Positions 25,283-34,657 of a DNA stretch of 64,000 bases are shown here, piece after piece. Source of the stretch: Protaetiibacter mangrovi (GTDB lineage Bacteria > Actinomycetota > Actinomycetes > Actinomycetales > Microbacteriaceae); NCBI RefSeq assembly GCF_024752305.1, contig NZ_JANTHX010000008.1, forward strand, positions 72,825-136,824. Direction: 5' to 3'. Both the position numbers and the translations under genes were made by a program. Position 1 is the stretch's first letter; each line of letters starts with the position of its first letter. The notes under the pieces were generated by a model. The model saw only the letters and a program-made list of their open reading frames with translations. It made no database searches and was not told where the DNA came from.

Positions 25283-26593
25283 TCAGGGGCGTCCCATGCC
25301 GCGGTAGGTCCAGCCCGCGGCGCGCCATGCCTCCGGGTCGAGGCAGTTGCGCCCGTCGACGATCGTGCGGGTGCCCACGAGCGATCCCGCGTGCTCGGGG
25401 TCGAGCTCGCGTCGGTACTCGTCCCACTCGGTGACGACGAGCACGGCGTCCGCGTCGCGCAGCGCCTCGTCGCGATCGGCGACGTAGTCGAGCTGCGGAT
25501 GCACGCGCCGGGCGTTCTCGATCGCCGCCGGATCGGTGACGACGACGTGCGCGCCGAGTCCGCGCAGGCGCACGGCGGCGTCCAGGGCGGGGGAGTCGCG
25601 GATGTCGTCGCTGTGCGGCTTGAACGCGGCGCCGAGCACCGTCACCCGCTTGCCGTGCGCGCTCCCGCCGAGCGCATCCACGACGAGCTGCACCGCGCGC
25701 TCCCGTCGGCGCAGGTTGATCGCGTCCACCTCGTGCAGGAAGGCGACGGATTCGCCGCGGCCGAGTTCCTCGGCGCGCGCCGTGAACGCCCGGATGTCCT
25801 TCGGAAGGCAACCGCCCCCGAAGCCGATCCCCGCGCCGAGGAAGCGGCGTCCGATCCGGGCGTCGTGCCCGATGGCATCCGCGAGCTGGGTGACGTCGGC
25901 GCCGGTGACCTCGGCGATCTCGGCCATGGCGTTGATGAAGGAGATCTTGGTGGCGAGGAACGCGTTGGCCGAGACCTTGACGAGCTCGGCGGTCGCGTAG
26001 TCGGTCACGATGAACGGCGTGTCGGTCGCGACGGCCGTGTGGTACACCTCGCGCAGGATCGCGGCGGCGCGCTCGCCCTCCTCGCCCGCCGGAACGCCGG
26101 CGACGAGCCGGTCCGGACGGATGGTGTCCTCGACGGCCCAGCCCTCGCGGAGGAACTCGGGGTTCCACACCAGCGTGGCGCCCGCGGGGTCGACCCGCTC
26201 GGCCAGTCGCGCCGCGGTCCCGACCGGCACGGTCGACTTTCCGGCGACGACGTCTCCGGGGGAGAGGTGGGGGAGCAGTGCGTCGATCGCCGCGTCGACG
26301 AAGCGCAGATCGGCCGCGTGCCCGTCCTTCGACTGCGGCGTTCCGACGCCCACGAAGTGCACGGCGCTGCCCGCGACCTCGGCCATGTCGGTCGTGAACC
26401 GCAGGCGCCCCGAGGCCAGCCCCGCGCTCAGGAGCTCGTCGAGGCCCGGCTCGAAGAAGGGCGCCGCGCCGCTCGCGAGCGCCGCCACCTTCGCCTCGTC
26501 GACGTCGACGCCGACCACCTCGTGGCCGATCGAGGCCATCGCGGCGGCGTGCACCGCACCCAGGTAGCCGCATCCGATGACGGACAGTCTCAT
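25283..26593 (-). CDS. ugd: UDP-glucose 6-dehydrogenase
   Basis: A 436-residue NAD-dependent enzyme that oxidises UDP-glucose to UDP-glucuronate, a building block for acidic polysaccharide. NAD-binding motif GCGYLGAVHAAAMASIGHEV (7-26), substrate-binding WNPEFLREGWAVED and catalytic Cys262 in GFGGGCLPKDIRAF. The C-terminal domain contains TVLGAAFKPHSDDIRDSPAL. Its ATG overlaps the flippase stop by four bases. Its presence implies that the repeat unit contains glucuronic acid or a derived sugar. Confidence 0.96.
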   Translation of the reverse strand: MRLSVIGCGYLGAVHAAAMASIGHEVVGVDVDEAKVAALASGAAPFFEPGLDELLSAGLASGRLRFTTDMAEVAGSAVHFVGVGTPQSKDGHAADLRFVDAAIDALLPHLSPGDVVAGKSTVPVGTAARLAERVDPAGATLVWNPEFLREGWAVEDTIRPDRLVAGVPAGEEGERAAAILREVYHTAVATDTPFIVTDYATAELVKVSANAFLATKISFINAMAEIAEVTGADVTQLADAIGHDARIGRRFLGAGIGFGGGCLPKDIRAFTARAEELGRGESVAFLHEVDAINLRRRERAVQLVVDALGGSAHGKRVTVLGAAFKPHSDDIRDSPALDAAVRLRGLGAHVVVTDPAAIENARRVHPQLDYVADRDEALRDADAVLVVTEWDEYRRELDPEHAGSLVGTRTIVDGRNCLDPEAWRAAGWTYRGMGRP

Positions 26594-27855
26594 CGTGTCT
26601 CCTCCACGTCCGCGTCATGCCTACCAGACCTCGCGGCGGCCGCGGCCGCCCGCCGACGGAATCGGATCAGCGTCGCGAGCTGGGTCGTGAGCACCGCGGC
26701 CTCGGCGATCAGCACCCCGACGAAGGCGCCCTCGGCCCCGAAGGCGATCGTCAGCAGGGCGATCGCGGGAAGGCCGACGAGCGATCCGACGACGGCGCTG
26801 CGGAGCAGGCCGCCCTGCGCTCCCGCCGCGGCGAGCGCGATCCCCCCCACCGCCCTGCTCATCGTCACGACCGCGATCATGACCCCGAGCACGGCGGACG
26901 CACGGAGGTCGATCGTCGCGGTGCCGGAGAACAGCAGCTCGGACGCCCAGGGCGCGGCCACGGCGAACACGCCGCCGGCGAGCACCCCGACGCCGGCGTT
27001 CACCGCCACGGCGCGCAGGGCCCGTTCGACCCGGGCCCGTCGGGTGGCGGCGGCGCCGACCCAGCTCTGGAACATGCTCGGCATCGGCGCGAGCCCCGCG
27101 AGCCCCATCTTCGCGAGTCGATCCCCGGCGGCGAAGACGGCCAGCTGCGCGACGTCGACGAGCGCCGCGACGAGGATCGTCGGGAGCTGCAGGTAGCCGT
27201 TGCTCACGAGGCGCGCCAGGGTCACATGGCGCTGCGCCCGGACGGCGACCGCGGCCCGCGCGAGCGTGATCCCCCGGAAGTCGGCCGCCCGCACCCCGAG
27301 CGCCAGGGCGGTGGTCGCCGGGAGGAGCAGCGCGGGCAGCAGCAGACCGACGACCCCGTACACCCAGAGCCCTGCGCCGAGGTGGATGAGCAGGGTCGCG
27401 AGGGACACGAACGCGATGCGGGGTGCGGTGTCGAGTGCGAGCAGGCGCCACGGCCGACCGAGCCCGATGAACACCCAGGTGTTGCCGAGGCCGAGCGCGC
27501 AGGTGGCGATCGCGACGGTGATCGCCTCGAACGCGCGGCCCGGTGCGACGAGGGGGGCGAGGAGCGCGCACAGGATCGCGGCGGGCACGAAGGTCAGCAT
27601 CCGCGAGGCGATCGAGAGCGCGATGGTGCGGCGCCGGGACCCGACCCCGCTCCGCGCGATCCGCAGGGGTCCGTTCCACGACCAGCCGAGTTCGACGAGG
27701 GTCCCGGCGATCGCGCCGAGCGCCACCGCGACGGCGATCGCCGCCCACGCGGTCGCCCCGAACGCGGAGGTGATCGCGGGCAGCGCGACGAGGGGGATGA
27801 CGGCCCCGAGGAGCGGGACGAGGGCGAAGCCGACCACCCGACGCGTCGCGCTCAT
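26590..27855 (-). CDS. Polysaccharide flippase-like membrane protein
   Basis: A 421-residue polytopic protein with about twelve hydrophobic segments and an Arg-rich C-terminus. Size, topology and place between glycosyltransferase and ugd genes fit a Wzx-type (MOP superfamily) lipid-linked repeat-unit flippase. Segments include VVGFALVPLLGAVIPLVALP at the N-terminus and LASLVGLPAIALLTIAFGAEG-like GSLVGLPAIALLTIAFGAE near the C-terminus. Sequence signatures in this family are weak, so the call rests on topology and context. Four-base overlaps join it to both neighbours. Confidence 0.8.
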   Translation of the reverse strand: MSATRRVVGFALVPLLGAVIPLVALPAITSAFGATAWAAIAVAVALGAIAGTLVELGWSWNGPLRIARSGVGSRRRTIALSIASRMLTFVPAAILCALLAPLVAPGRAFEAITVAIATCALGLGNTWVFIGLGRPWRLLALDTAPRIAFVSLATLLIHLGAGLWVYGVVGLLLPALLLPATTALALGVRAADFRGITLARAAVAVRAQRHVTLARLVSNGYLQLPTILVAALVDVAQLAVFAAGDRLAKMGLAGLAPMPSMFQSWVGAAATRRARVERALRAVAVNAGVGVLAGGVFAVAAPWASELLFSGTATIDLRASAVLGVMIAVVTMSRAVGGIALAAAGAQGGLLRSAVVGSLVGLPAIALLTIAFGAEGAFVGVLIAEAAVLTTQLATLIRFRRRAAAAAARSGRHDADVEETR

Positions 27856-28901
27856 CCGGGCCCCCGCTCGGCGGCCGACACGCACGCGTCGCGGAACACG
27901 GGGCGCACGGCGTCGACCGTGAACAGCTCGAGGGCGCGTCGCCGGGCCGCGTCGCCGAGCTCGCGGCGGAGAGCCGGGTCGCGCAGCTCGTCCAGCACGG
28001 CGGTCAGAGCGCGCGGGTCGCCCGGGGCGAACACCCGGCCCGTGTCGCCGAGGGCCCAGCGCAGCGGTTCGAAGTCGGCGACGGCGATCGCCCGGCCCGC
28101 GATCATCGCGTCGATCAGCTTGGCGGGGAGCTGCGCCGTGGAGTGCACCTCGCCCGGCATGCTCGGGATGACGACGATGTCCCCGCGCCGCACCAGCTCC
28201 CGTCCCTCGTCGAGCGTGGTGGGGCCCACCCAGTCCTCGTGGGGCAGGCGGTCGCGGGGAGGGTCGTCGGTGATCGCCAGGCGCAGGCCCGCGTCGGCCA
28301 CCGCCCGCCGCAGCACGCCCAGGCCCTTGTGCCGTCGGTTCGTCCCGACGAAGACGACCGTCGGCGAGGTCGAGGCGGCCTCCGCGCCCGGGCCCGTGTC
28401 GAGCCTCGCGTGGGGCACGACCTCGCCGCCGTAGCGCCGCTGGAGCACCGGGTTGCTGACGATCACCGGATGCTCGCCGACGCGCCGTCGCAACCGCCGC
28501 GCCGCCCGCACCCGCCGCCGCCGCAGCACGGCCTTGGCGAGCGCGCGGATCGGCTGCCCGACCCCGAGGATCGACTCGAGGTCGGGGTCGTCGATGTCGA
28601 GGAGCACGGGGGTCGACCCCGCCACCTCGAGTGCGCGTCCGAAGGAGCCGGGCAGGGGCTTCACGGCGATGACGAGATCGGATCGCGCCGCGAGCTCGGC
28701 GACCAGGCCGTCGTCCGCGACGACCGCGCAGTCCCGGGCGAACGCCGAGCCCCGCACGGGGTACCAGAGCTCGTCGCCGGTCGGCGCCACGACCCGGCAC
28801 CTCCAGCCGAGGCTCTCGGCGAGGGTCCAGAGCACCTCGGCGCGCCCGGTGGAGTTGTCCGAGAGGTCGGGGGTGAGCAGGAGCACGCTGCGCGACGACA
28901 T
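27852..28901 (-). CDS. Glycosyltransferase, GT4-like
   Basis: A 349-residue GT-B fold protein. The N-terminal half (LLTPDLSDNSTGRAEVLWTLAESLGW) is acceptor-side. The C-terminal donor-binding half has VFVGTNRRHKGLGVLRRAV and the EX7E-like region PAKLIDAMIAGRAIAVADFEPL. It adds a sugar during repeat-unit assembly; donor and acceptor cannot be read. The ATG begins immediately after the preceding gene's stop (TAGATG), with the next gene overlapping by four bases. Confidence 0.82.
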   Translation of the reverse strand: MSSRSVLLLTPDLSDNSTGRAEVLWTLAESLGWRCRVVAPTGDELWYPVRGSAFARDCAVVADDGLVAELAARSDLVIAVKPLPGSFGRALEVAGSTPVLLDIDDPDLESILGVGQPIRALAKAVLRRRRVRAARRLRRRVGEHPVIVSNPVLQRRYGGEVVPHARLDTGPGAEAASTSPTVVFVGTNRRHKGLGVLRRAVADAGLRLAITDDPPRDRLPHEDWVGPTTLDEGRELVRRGDIVVIPSMPGEVHSTAQLPAKLIDAMIAGRAIAVADFEPLRWALGDTGRVFAPGDPRALTAVLDELRDPALRRELGDAARRRALELFTVDAVRPVFRDACVSAAERGPG

Positions 28902-30038
28902 CTAGCGCTCGACCTCCCGTCTGAGCAGCGCGTCGAGCGCCTCGACGGCGGCCGCGTCCGAGAACCGCGACGCCGACGCGACGGCCGCGTCGCCGATCCG
29001 CGTGCGCAGCTCGGGATCGTCGAGCAGCCTCTCCAGCAGCTCGGCGAGCGCCTCCGGATCGTCGGGGGCGATGAGGAAGCCGTCGACCCCGTCCTCGACG
29101 ATCTCGGTCGGGCCCCCCTGCGCCGACGCGATCGTGACCAGTCCGCTCGCCAGCCCCTGCACGACCACCTGGCCGAACGGCTCGGGCGAGATCGAGCACG
29201 CCACCAGCACGTCGGACGCCGCCCGCAGCTCGCGGGTGTCGGCCACGTGGCCCACCATCTCGACCGCGAACGGCGCCGAGGCGACGGCCCGGCGGAGCGC
29301 CTGCTCGTAGGCCGGGTCCTCGTGGGCGCCCGACCCCGCGATGGTCACCGAGATCTCCCCACCGCGACCGCGTGCCTGGAGGATGCGCGCCGCCGCGAGC
29401 AGCACATGGATGCCCTTCCAGTGCGCGAGCCTGCTGAGGGACAGGATGCGCAGCGCCCCGCCCTGCGCCGGATGCGCGGGGCGCGGCGTGCCGTCGATCC
29501 CGCACACCGGGAAGGCGATCCCGGCCCGCTCGCGGATGGAGGCGACCGGGATCGTCGACGCCGTCCACCTGCTGTTGGCGATCACGCCGTCGAAGCGGCG
29601 CAGCATCCACCGACCGAGCAGCAGCCGCTTGCCGAAGCCCTTGCGCGCCGGGTTCAGGTCGTCCCGCATGAGGAACACACGTCTCTCGCCGGCGATCCTC
29701 GGCAGCGACGCCAGGATCAGGCCCGCGCGGTTGCTGTTGGCGACCACCAGCTCGGGGCGCAGCTCGGCGATGCTGCGGCGCAGCCGCGACCGCGCCTCGC
29801 GCGACGACGGCCGGCCGCGGCGCCCCTCCACGATCTCGACGGCGAGGCCGCGCCCGAGGGCGACCTCGTCGAACGCGGTCCCGCCCGCGAGCAGCAGGAG
29901 GTGGACGTCGTCGAGGCCCGTCAGGGCCAGGTAGCGCGCGAGGCCGAGCTGGCCGCCTCCCGGGAGCCCGGAGTGGTCGACGAAGAGCACGCGCGCAGAC
30001 CCCGTCGCGTCGCCCATGCCGTCGCCCGTCCCGCTCAC
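28902..30038 (-). CDS. Glycosyltransferase family 4
   Basis: A 378-residue GT4 enzyme. The acceptor domain begins RVLFVDHSGLPGGGQLGLARYL; the donor domain has ILSLSRLAHWKGIHVLLAAARIL, SVTIAGSG and the EX7E motif region SPEPFGQVVVQGLASGLVTIASAQGGPTEIV (read in pieces), all standard for retaining GT4. The GTG start overlaps the upstream stop (GTGA), matching the four-base overlap pattern of the operon. An ATG seven codons later (30017) is the alternative. Confidence 0.88.
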   Translation of the reverse strand: MSGTGDGMGDATGSARVLFVDHSGLPGGGQLGLARYLALTGLDDVHLLLLAGGTAFDEVALGRGLAVEIVEGRRGRPSSREARSRLRRSIAELRPELVVANSNRAGLILASLPRIAGERRVFLMRDDLNPARKGFGKRLLLGRWMLRRFDGVIANSRWTASTIPVASIRERAGIAFPVCGIDGTPRPAHPAQGGALRILSLSRLAHWKGIHVLLAAARILQARGRGGEISVTIAGSGAHEDPAYEQALRRAVASAPFAVEMVGHVADTRELRAASDVLVACSISPEPFGQVVVQGLASGLVTIASAQGGPTEIVEDGVDGFLIAPDDPEALAELLERLLDDPELRTRIGDAAVASASRFSDAAAVEALDALLRREVER

Positions 30039-31138
30039 GGTGTCGACATCCAGGCCGCGATCTCCCGCCGGAACCTCGCGTCGGAGAAGCGCGAGGCCCG
30101 AGCCGGGAGACCGATCCGGTCGACCCCGTCCGCCGCGTCCACGGCGCGTCGCCACCCCGACGTCGTCGGCTCGGCGACGCTCGTCCCCCCGTCGGCGAGG
30201 GTGACGCCCTCGATCGCGCCGCCCTCGGCGCTCACGATCACGGGGGTCCCGCACGCCATCGCCTCCACGGGCATGATGCCGAAGTCCTCCACGGCGGGGA
30301 ACACGTAGGCACGGGCCGCCTGGTAGAGGGCGAAGAGCAGGGCGTCCGAGGGCGCGAGCACGAACACGACCGGGATCGTGGCCCGCTCCGCCCGGCCGAG
30401 GAGGGCGCGATGCTCGGGTCCGTCCCCGGCGAGCACGACCGGCATCCCGGTCGCCTCCCCGGCCTCGATCACCCGGTCGAGGCGCTTGTAGCCGACGAAC
30501 CGCGACGCCCCCAGCAGGAAATCGTCGGGCAGTCCCTCCCGGATCCTGAGCTCCTCGGCACCGAGGCGCTCGCGCCAGTCGCCGCCCGCGATGATCGTCT
30601 CGGTGTCGACGGGCGGATGGATGACGTCGGCGTCGCGGTCCCACGCGCTGCGGATGCGGCGCCGCGTGTACTCGCTGTTCGCCGCCATCCGGACCGACTC
30701 CTGGGCCCGTCGGCGATCGATCGGCTGCAGCACGCGCGAGGCCGCGCGGACGAGGGGGCGGCGGCCGCGGGCGTCGACGGCGGGATCCCAGATGTAGCGG
30801 GCGGGCGTGTGCACGTAGGAGTACTTGGGCACCTGGCGGTCGCCGCCCAGGCGAGCGTGGTGCGCGAACAGGTGCGAGCTGACGAGCATCCACTCGTAGG
30901 GGCGGCGCGATCTCAGGGTGCGCCAGGTGGCGGGCAGGACGGGCACGCTGAGCGCCTTGCTCCTGCGGAGCGGGGTGCGCGCCAGCCAGGTCTCGTAGAC
31001 GGCGCCGCCGAACCGGTCCGGGTCGTCGTTCCAGAGCACCTGCAGGTCGGCATCCGGGAACATCCGGACGAACTGCTCGACCACGTTCTCCGATCCGCCC
31101 CGCGGGGAGAGCCACTCGTGGACGATCAGGCCGGTCAT
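30035..31138 (-). CDS. Glycosyltransferase family 4 (mannosyltransferase-like)
   Basis: A 367-residue GT4 enzyme and the first gene of the exopolysaccharide run. The N-terminus has HEWLSPRGGSENVVEQFVRMFPDADL and the middle KYSYVHTPARYIWDP, a pattern seen in mannosyltransferases acting on lipid-linked sugars. The donor domain shows LGASRFVGYKRLDRVIEAGE, VLAGDGPEH and the nucleotide-sugar site FPAVEDFGIMPVEAMACGTPVI. It starts 16 bases after the stop of the DUF58 gene, with no obvious promoter between. Confidence 0.9.
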   Translation of the reverse strand: MTGLIVHEWLSPRGGSENVVEQFVRMFPDADLQVLWNDDPDRFGGAVYETWLARTPLRRSKALSVPVLPATWRTLRSRRPYEWMLVSSHLFAHHARLGGDRQVPKYSYVHTPARYIWDPAVDARGRRPLVRAASRVLQPIDRRRAQESVRMAANSEYTRRRIRSAWDRDADVIHPPVDTETIIAGGDWRERLGAEELRIREGLPDDFLLGASRFVGYKRLDRVIEAGEATGMPVVLAGDGPEHRALLGRAERATIPVVFVLAPSDALLFALYQAARAYVFPAVEDFGIMPVEAMACGTPVIVSAEGGAIEGVTLADGGTSVAEPTTSGWRRAVDAADGVDRIGLPARASRFSDARFRREIAAWMSTP

Positions 31139-31154
31139 CGGCCGGTGCCCCCCG

Positions 31155-32468
31155 TCACAGCCGGCCCGCCGCCTTCAGCGCCAGGTAGTGGTCGGCCAGG
31201 GCGGGAGGGAGCTCCTGCGGCGCACCCGTCACGACCTCGCCCCCGAGGCGCCGGATGGCGGCGGCCACCCGGGTCGCGTCCTGCACCGCGCGTTCGGCCG
31301 ACGCGGCGCGGTACACCTCGTCGCTCGCCGTGCGGGTCGCGGTGGCCGCGATGACCTCCGGGTCGGTCACCGACGCGACCACCACCGTGTGCCGCCGGGT
31401 GAGCTCGGGCAGCATCGCGAGCAGCGGCTGCGCGGCACCGGGGGCGTCGATCGTCGTCAGCAGCACGACGAGCGCCCGGTGCGGCGTGATGGAGCGCACG
31501 AGAGCCGGCACCCCGTACCAGTCGGGCTCGATCAGCTCGGGCTCGATCGGGGCGAGCACGTCGACCATCCGCGCCAGCAGCTGCGCTCCCGTCGCCCCCT
31601 GCACGCGCCCGCGCACCCGTCGGTCGTAGACCGCGAGATCGACGCGGTCGCCGGCGCGGGTGGCCAGCGCGGCGAGCAGCAGGCTGGCCTCGAAGGCGGT
31701 GTCGAGGCGCACCTCGTCGGCGATCCGCGCCGCGGCCGAGCGCCCGGAGTCGATCACGATGACGATGCGGCGATCCCGCTCCGGTCGCCAGGTGCGCACC
31801 ACGAGCTTCGCGCCGCCGCCCGCCGGATCCCGCCGACGGGCCGTCGCGCGCCAGTCGATCGAGCGCACGTCGTCGCCGCGCACGTACTCCCGCAGGCTGT
31901 CGAACTCGGTGCCCTGCCCCCGCACGAGCAGGCTCGTGCGCCCGTCCAGTTCGCGCAGGCGCGCGATCCGCGAGGGCAGGTGCCGCCTGGACGCGAACGG
32001 CGGCAGCACGCGCAGCGCGCCGGGGACGCGCAGGGTGCGCTGGCGCGCCACGAGATGCAGCGGACCGGTCGAGCGCACCGTCACCCCGGCGGCGCGCAGC
32101 TCGCCGCGGCGGGTGGGCGTGAGCGTCGTCTGCAGCGCCCGCCGCTCGCCGGGCGGCACCAGCAGCCGCTGCCGGGCGGGTCGCGCGCCGGCCGACGGCT
32201 GCCAGGCGTCGCGCACCGCGCCCCGCACGGTGCGCCGCCCCGAGTTCACGATCACGAGCCGCGCCTCGACCGGTTCGCCGAGGCGCGAGCGCGCCGGCAC
32301 CTCACGGGTCACCCGCAGCCCGCCGGGGGATCCGGCCAGCAGCGCGTCCACGATGCCGCCGAGGGTCAGCAGTGCCGCCCACAGCGCGAACCCCGGCCAG
32401 CCGCCGAGCAGCACGACGGGCACGGCGCCCACCGCGAGCACCGCCACGAACCACCCCGAGATCGCCAT
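31155..32468 (-). CDS. DUF58 domain protein with VWA-like fold
   Basis: A 437-residue protein anchored by two N-terminal helices (about 5-45). The DUF58 signature GTEFDSLREYVRGDDVRSIDWRATARR (in pieces, about 185-215) precedes a von Willebrand A-like domain with RRIVIVIDSGRSAAA as a degenerate MIDAS. DUF58 proteins partner with MoxR ATPases in envelope-related chaperone systems. It lies three bases after moxR in the five-gene cluster. Confidence 0.92.
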   Translation of the reverse strand: MAISGWFVAVLAVGAVPVVLLGGWPGFALWAALLTLGGIVDALLAGSPGGLRVTREVPARSRLGEPVEARLVIVNSGRRTVRGAVRDAWQPSAGARPARQRLLVPPGERRALQTTLTPTRRGELRAAGVTVRSTGPLHLVARQRTLRVPGALRVLPPFASRRHLPSRIARLRELDGRTSLLVRGQGTEFDSLREYVRGDDVRSIDWRATARRRDPAGGGAKLVVRTWRPERDRRIVIVIDSGRSAAARIADEVRLDTAFEASLLLAALATRAGDRVDLAVYDRRVRGRVQGATGAQLLARMVDVLAPIEPELIEPDWYGVPALVRSITPHRALVVLLTTIDAPGAAQPLLAMLPELTRRHTVVVASVTDPEVIAATATRTASDEVYRAASAERAVQDATRVAAAIRRLGGEVVTGAPQELPPALADHYLALKAAGRL

Positions 32469-32471
32469 GGC

Positions 32472-33431
32472 TCAGATCGGTACGCGGACCTGCTGCACCA
32501 CGGACCGCAGCACGGCGTCCGGTCCGACGCCCTCCAGCTCTGCCTCCGGTCGCAGCTGGATGCGGTGCCGCAGCACCGGAAGCGCCATCGCCTGGATGTG
32601 GTCGGGCGTCACGCCGGGCGCACCCGACAGCCACGCCCACGCCCGCGACGCCGCGAGCAGCGCGGTGGTGCCGCGGGGGCTCACCCCGAGGCGCACCGAC
32701 GGGCTCTGCCGCGTGCCGCGCGCGAGGTCGACCGCGTAGCCGAGCACGTCCGCGCTCACCGGCATCCGCGCCACGTCGGCCTGCGCCTCCTGCAGCGTCG
32801 CGGCGTCGAGCACCGGGGTGACACCCGCCGCCTCGAGGTCGCGGGGGTCGAACCCCGAGGCGTGGCGCTCCAGCACCTCGACCTCCGCCTCGCGGGGCGG
32901 CAGGTCGAGAACGAGCTTCAGCAGGAAGCGGTCGAGCTGGGCCTCCGGCAGCGTGTAGGTGCCCTCGTACTCGATGGGGTTCTGCGTCGCCGCCACCAGG
33001 AACGGCACCGGCAGCTTGCGGGTCGCGCCGTCGGCGGAGACCTGCCGCTCTTCCATCGCCTCGAGCAGGGCCGACTGCGTCTTCGGGGGCGTCCGGTTGA
33101 TCTCGTCGGCGAGCAGGATGTTGGTGAACACCGGCCCCTCGCGGAACTCGAACTCCCCGGTCTTCGGGTCGTAGACGACCGAGCCCGTGATGTCGCCCGG
33201 CATCAGGTCGGGGGTGAACTGCACGCGTCGGGTCTCGAGCGAGAGCGACCGCGAGAGCGAGCGCACGAGCAGCGTCTTCGCCACACCGGGCACGCCCTCG
33301 AGCAGCACGTGCCCGTTCGCGAGCAGGGCGATCAGCAGGCCGGTCACGGCGCCGTCCTGGCCGACCACCGCCTTGCCGACCTCGTGGCGCACCCGCGCCA
33401 GACTCTCGCGGAGCTCGGATGTGGTGGCCAT
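32472..33431 (-). CDS. MoxR-type AAA+ ATPase
   Basis: A 319-residue AAA+ ATPase. Walker A GVPGVAKT (46-53), Walker B ILLADEINRTPPKTQSALLEAMEE, sensor 1 VAATQNPIEYEGTYTLPEAQLDRF and a C-terminal lid. MoxR proteins act with VWA-domain partners to mature or activate protein complexes; the DUF58 protein next door is the expected partner. An alternative ATG three codons upstream (33440) is possible; the chosen ATG has GAGAGA at suitable spacing. Confidence 0.95.
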   Translation of the reverse strand: MATTSELRESLARVRHEVGKAVVGQDGAVTGLLIALLANGHVLLEGVPGVAKTLLVRSLSRSLSLETRRVQFTPDLMPGDITGSVVYDPKTGEFEFREGPVFTNILLADEINRTPPKTQSALLEAMEERQVSADGATRKLPVPFLVAATQNPIEYEGTYTLPEAQLDRFLLKLVLDLPPREAEVEVLERHASGFDPRDLEAAGVTPVLDAATLQEAQADVARMPVSADVLGYAVDLARGTRQSPSVRLGVSPRGTTALLAASRAWAWLSGAPGVTPDHIQAMALPVLRHRIQLRPEAELEGVGPDAVLRSVVQQVRVPI

Positions 33432-33460
33432 GTCGTCCATTCTCTCGGGTCGGTCGGAGG

Positions 33461-34657
33461 TCAGTCGGGCTGCACCGCGCGGCGGAGCTCCTGCTCGAGG
33501 CGCAGCAGCCCGTCGGAGAGCCCCACGAGGGCGCGGTCGTCGCGCGCCTCGGCGCTGCGCAGCAGGAAGTCGATCGTGGCCGGGTCGCGGCCCGTCGCGG
33601 CGGCGGTCGCGGCGACGATCTCGTCGTCGGATGCCGTGCGGGCGAGTCCGAGGGTCCGCGCGAGCCGGGCGAGGGTCGCGGTGCGCAACGTCGCGAGCGC
33701 GTGATCGCGGGCACCGCCGCGCTCGTACAGCCGGGCGCGCCCCTCCATCGTCTCGCTCGAGCGCACCACCACCGGCAGGTCCTCGACGACCACGGGTCCC
33801 ATCCGGCGTCCGCGCCAGACCGCGGCGGCGACGCCGACCAGCAGCAGCAGCACCACCAGCGGCAGGAACCACGGCCCCTGGTGCGCGGCGAGGCTGTTCG
33901 AATCCTCGAAGGCGTAGTCGTCGACGTCCGGCTGGTACCAGACCAGCCGGGGCTGCTCGCCGAGCAGCCCGAGCGCGAGGGCGGCGTCGCCCTGCGAGGC
34001 GATCGTGTCGTTGCCGAGCAGATCGCCGAGCCCCAGCACCGTGATCGTCAGGGTTCCGCGATCCACCCGCACGAGCGCGGAGCCGCCCTGCCCGTCGGCG
34101 TAGCAGCGCGTCGCCGACGCGGGGGCCGTGTAGGCGTCGCCGTTCCCCGCGATCCGACCCGCGCGCTGGGCGGCCGGCAGTGCGCAGTCCGCCGCGAAGG
34201 TGCCGCCGGCGAACCCCGCGTACTCCACCCCGGGCGCGAGCCGCGCGAGGGCGGCGTCGGTCGGCTGGACGATCACGAGGTGCTCGGCGAGGGGCAGCAT
34301 CTCCTGATACGCCTCGTCGGTCAGCACCCACCAGTCGTCGTCGACGAGCAGGGTCGCGTCGCGGCCGTCGCCGAGGGCCGACTGCATCTCCCAGAAGGAA
34401 TGGACGAGCTGCACGTCGACGCCCTGCTGCTCCAGCACCTGGGCGAGCGCCATCGCGCCGCCGGGGGAGGGGTCGTCGGGGGAGCGCAGGTGCTCGCCCA
34501 CCTGCGAGCCGCGACCCGCCGCCCACACGACGAGCACCCCGAACACCACGACGAGACCGATGGCGACCCAGAGCAGCACGAGGCCGACGCGCCTGCCGCG
34601 CGGCCGCTCGCCGGATGCCGGCGTCGCGGGGGCCGTGCCTGCCACGGGCGCGCTCAC
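33461..34657 (-). CDS. DUF4350 domain membrane protein
   Basis: A 398-residue protein with an N-terminal helix (VGLVLLWVAIGLVVVFGVLVVWAA), an extracellular DUF4350 domain (about 50-255) with HLRSPDDPSPGGAMALAQVLEQQGVDV and DATLLVDDDWWVLTDEAYQ, a second helix (WFLPLVVLLLLVGVAAAVW) and a cytoplasmic tail. DUF4350 has a glutamine-amidotransferase/GldG-like fold of unknown activity. The ATG overlaps the DUF4129 gene stop by four bases. Confidence 0.87.
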   Translation of the reverse strand: MSAPVAGTAPATPASGERPRGRRVGLVLLWVAIGLVVVFGVLVVWAAGRGSQVGEHLRSPDDPSPGGAMALAQVLEQQGVDVQLVHSFWEMQSALGDGRDATLLVDDDWWVLTDEAYQEMLPLAEHLVIVQPTDAALARLAPGVEYAGFAGGTFAADCALPAAQRAGRIAGNGDAYTAPASATRCYADGQGGSALVRVDRGTLTITVLGLGDLLGNDTIASQGDAALALGLLGEQPRLVWYQPDVDDYAFEDSNSLAAHQGPWFLPLVVLLLLVGVAAAVWRGRRMGPVVVEDLPVVVRSSETMEGRARLYERGGARDHALATLRTATLARLARTLGLARTASDDEIVAATAAATGRDPATIDFLLRSAEARDDRALVGLSDGLLRLEQELRRAVQPD

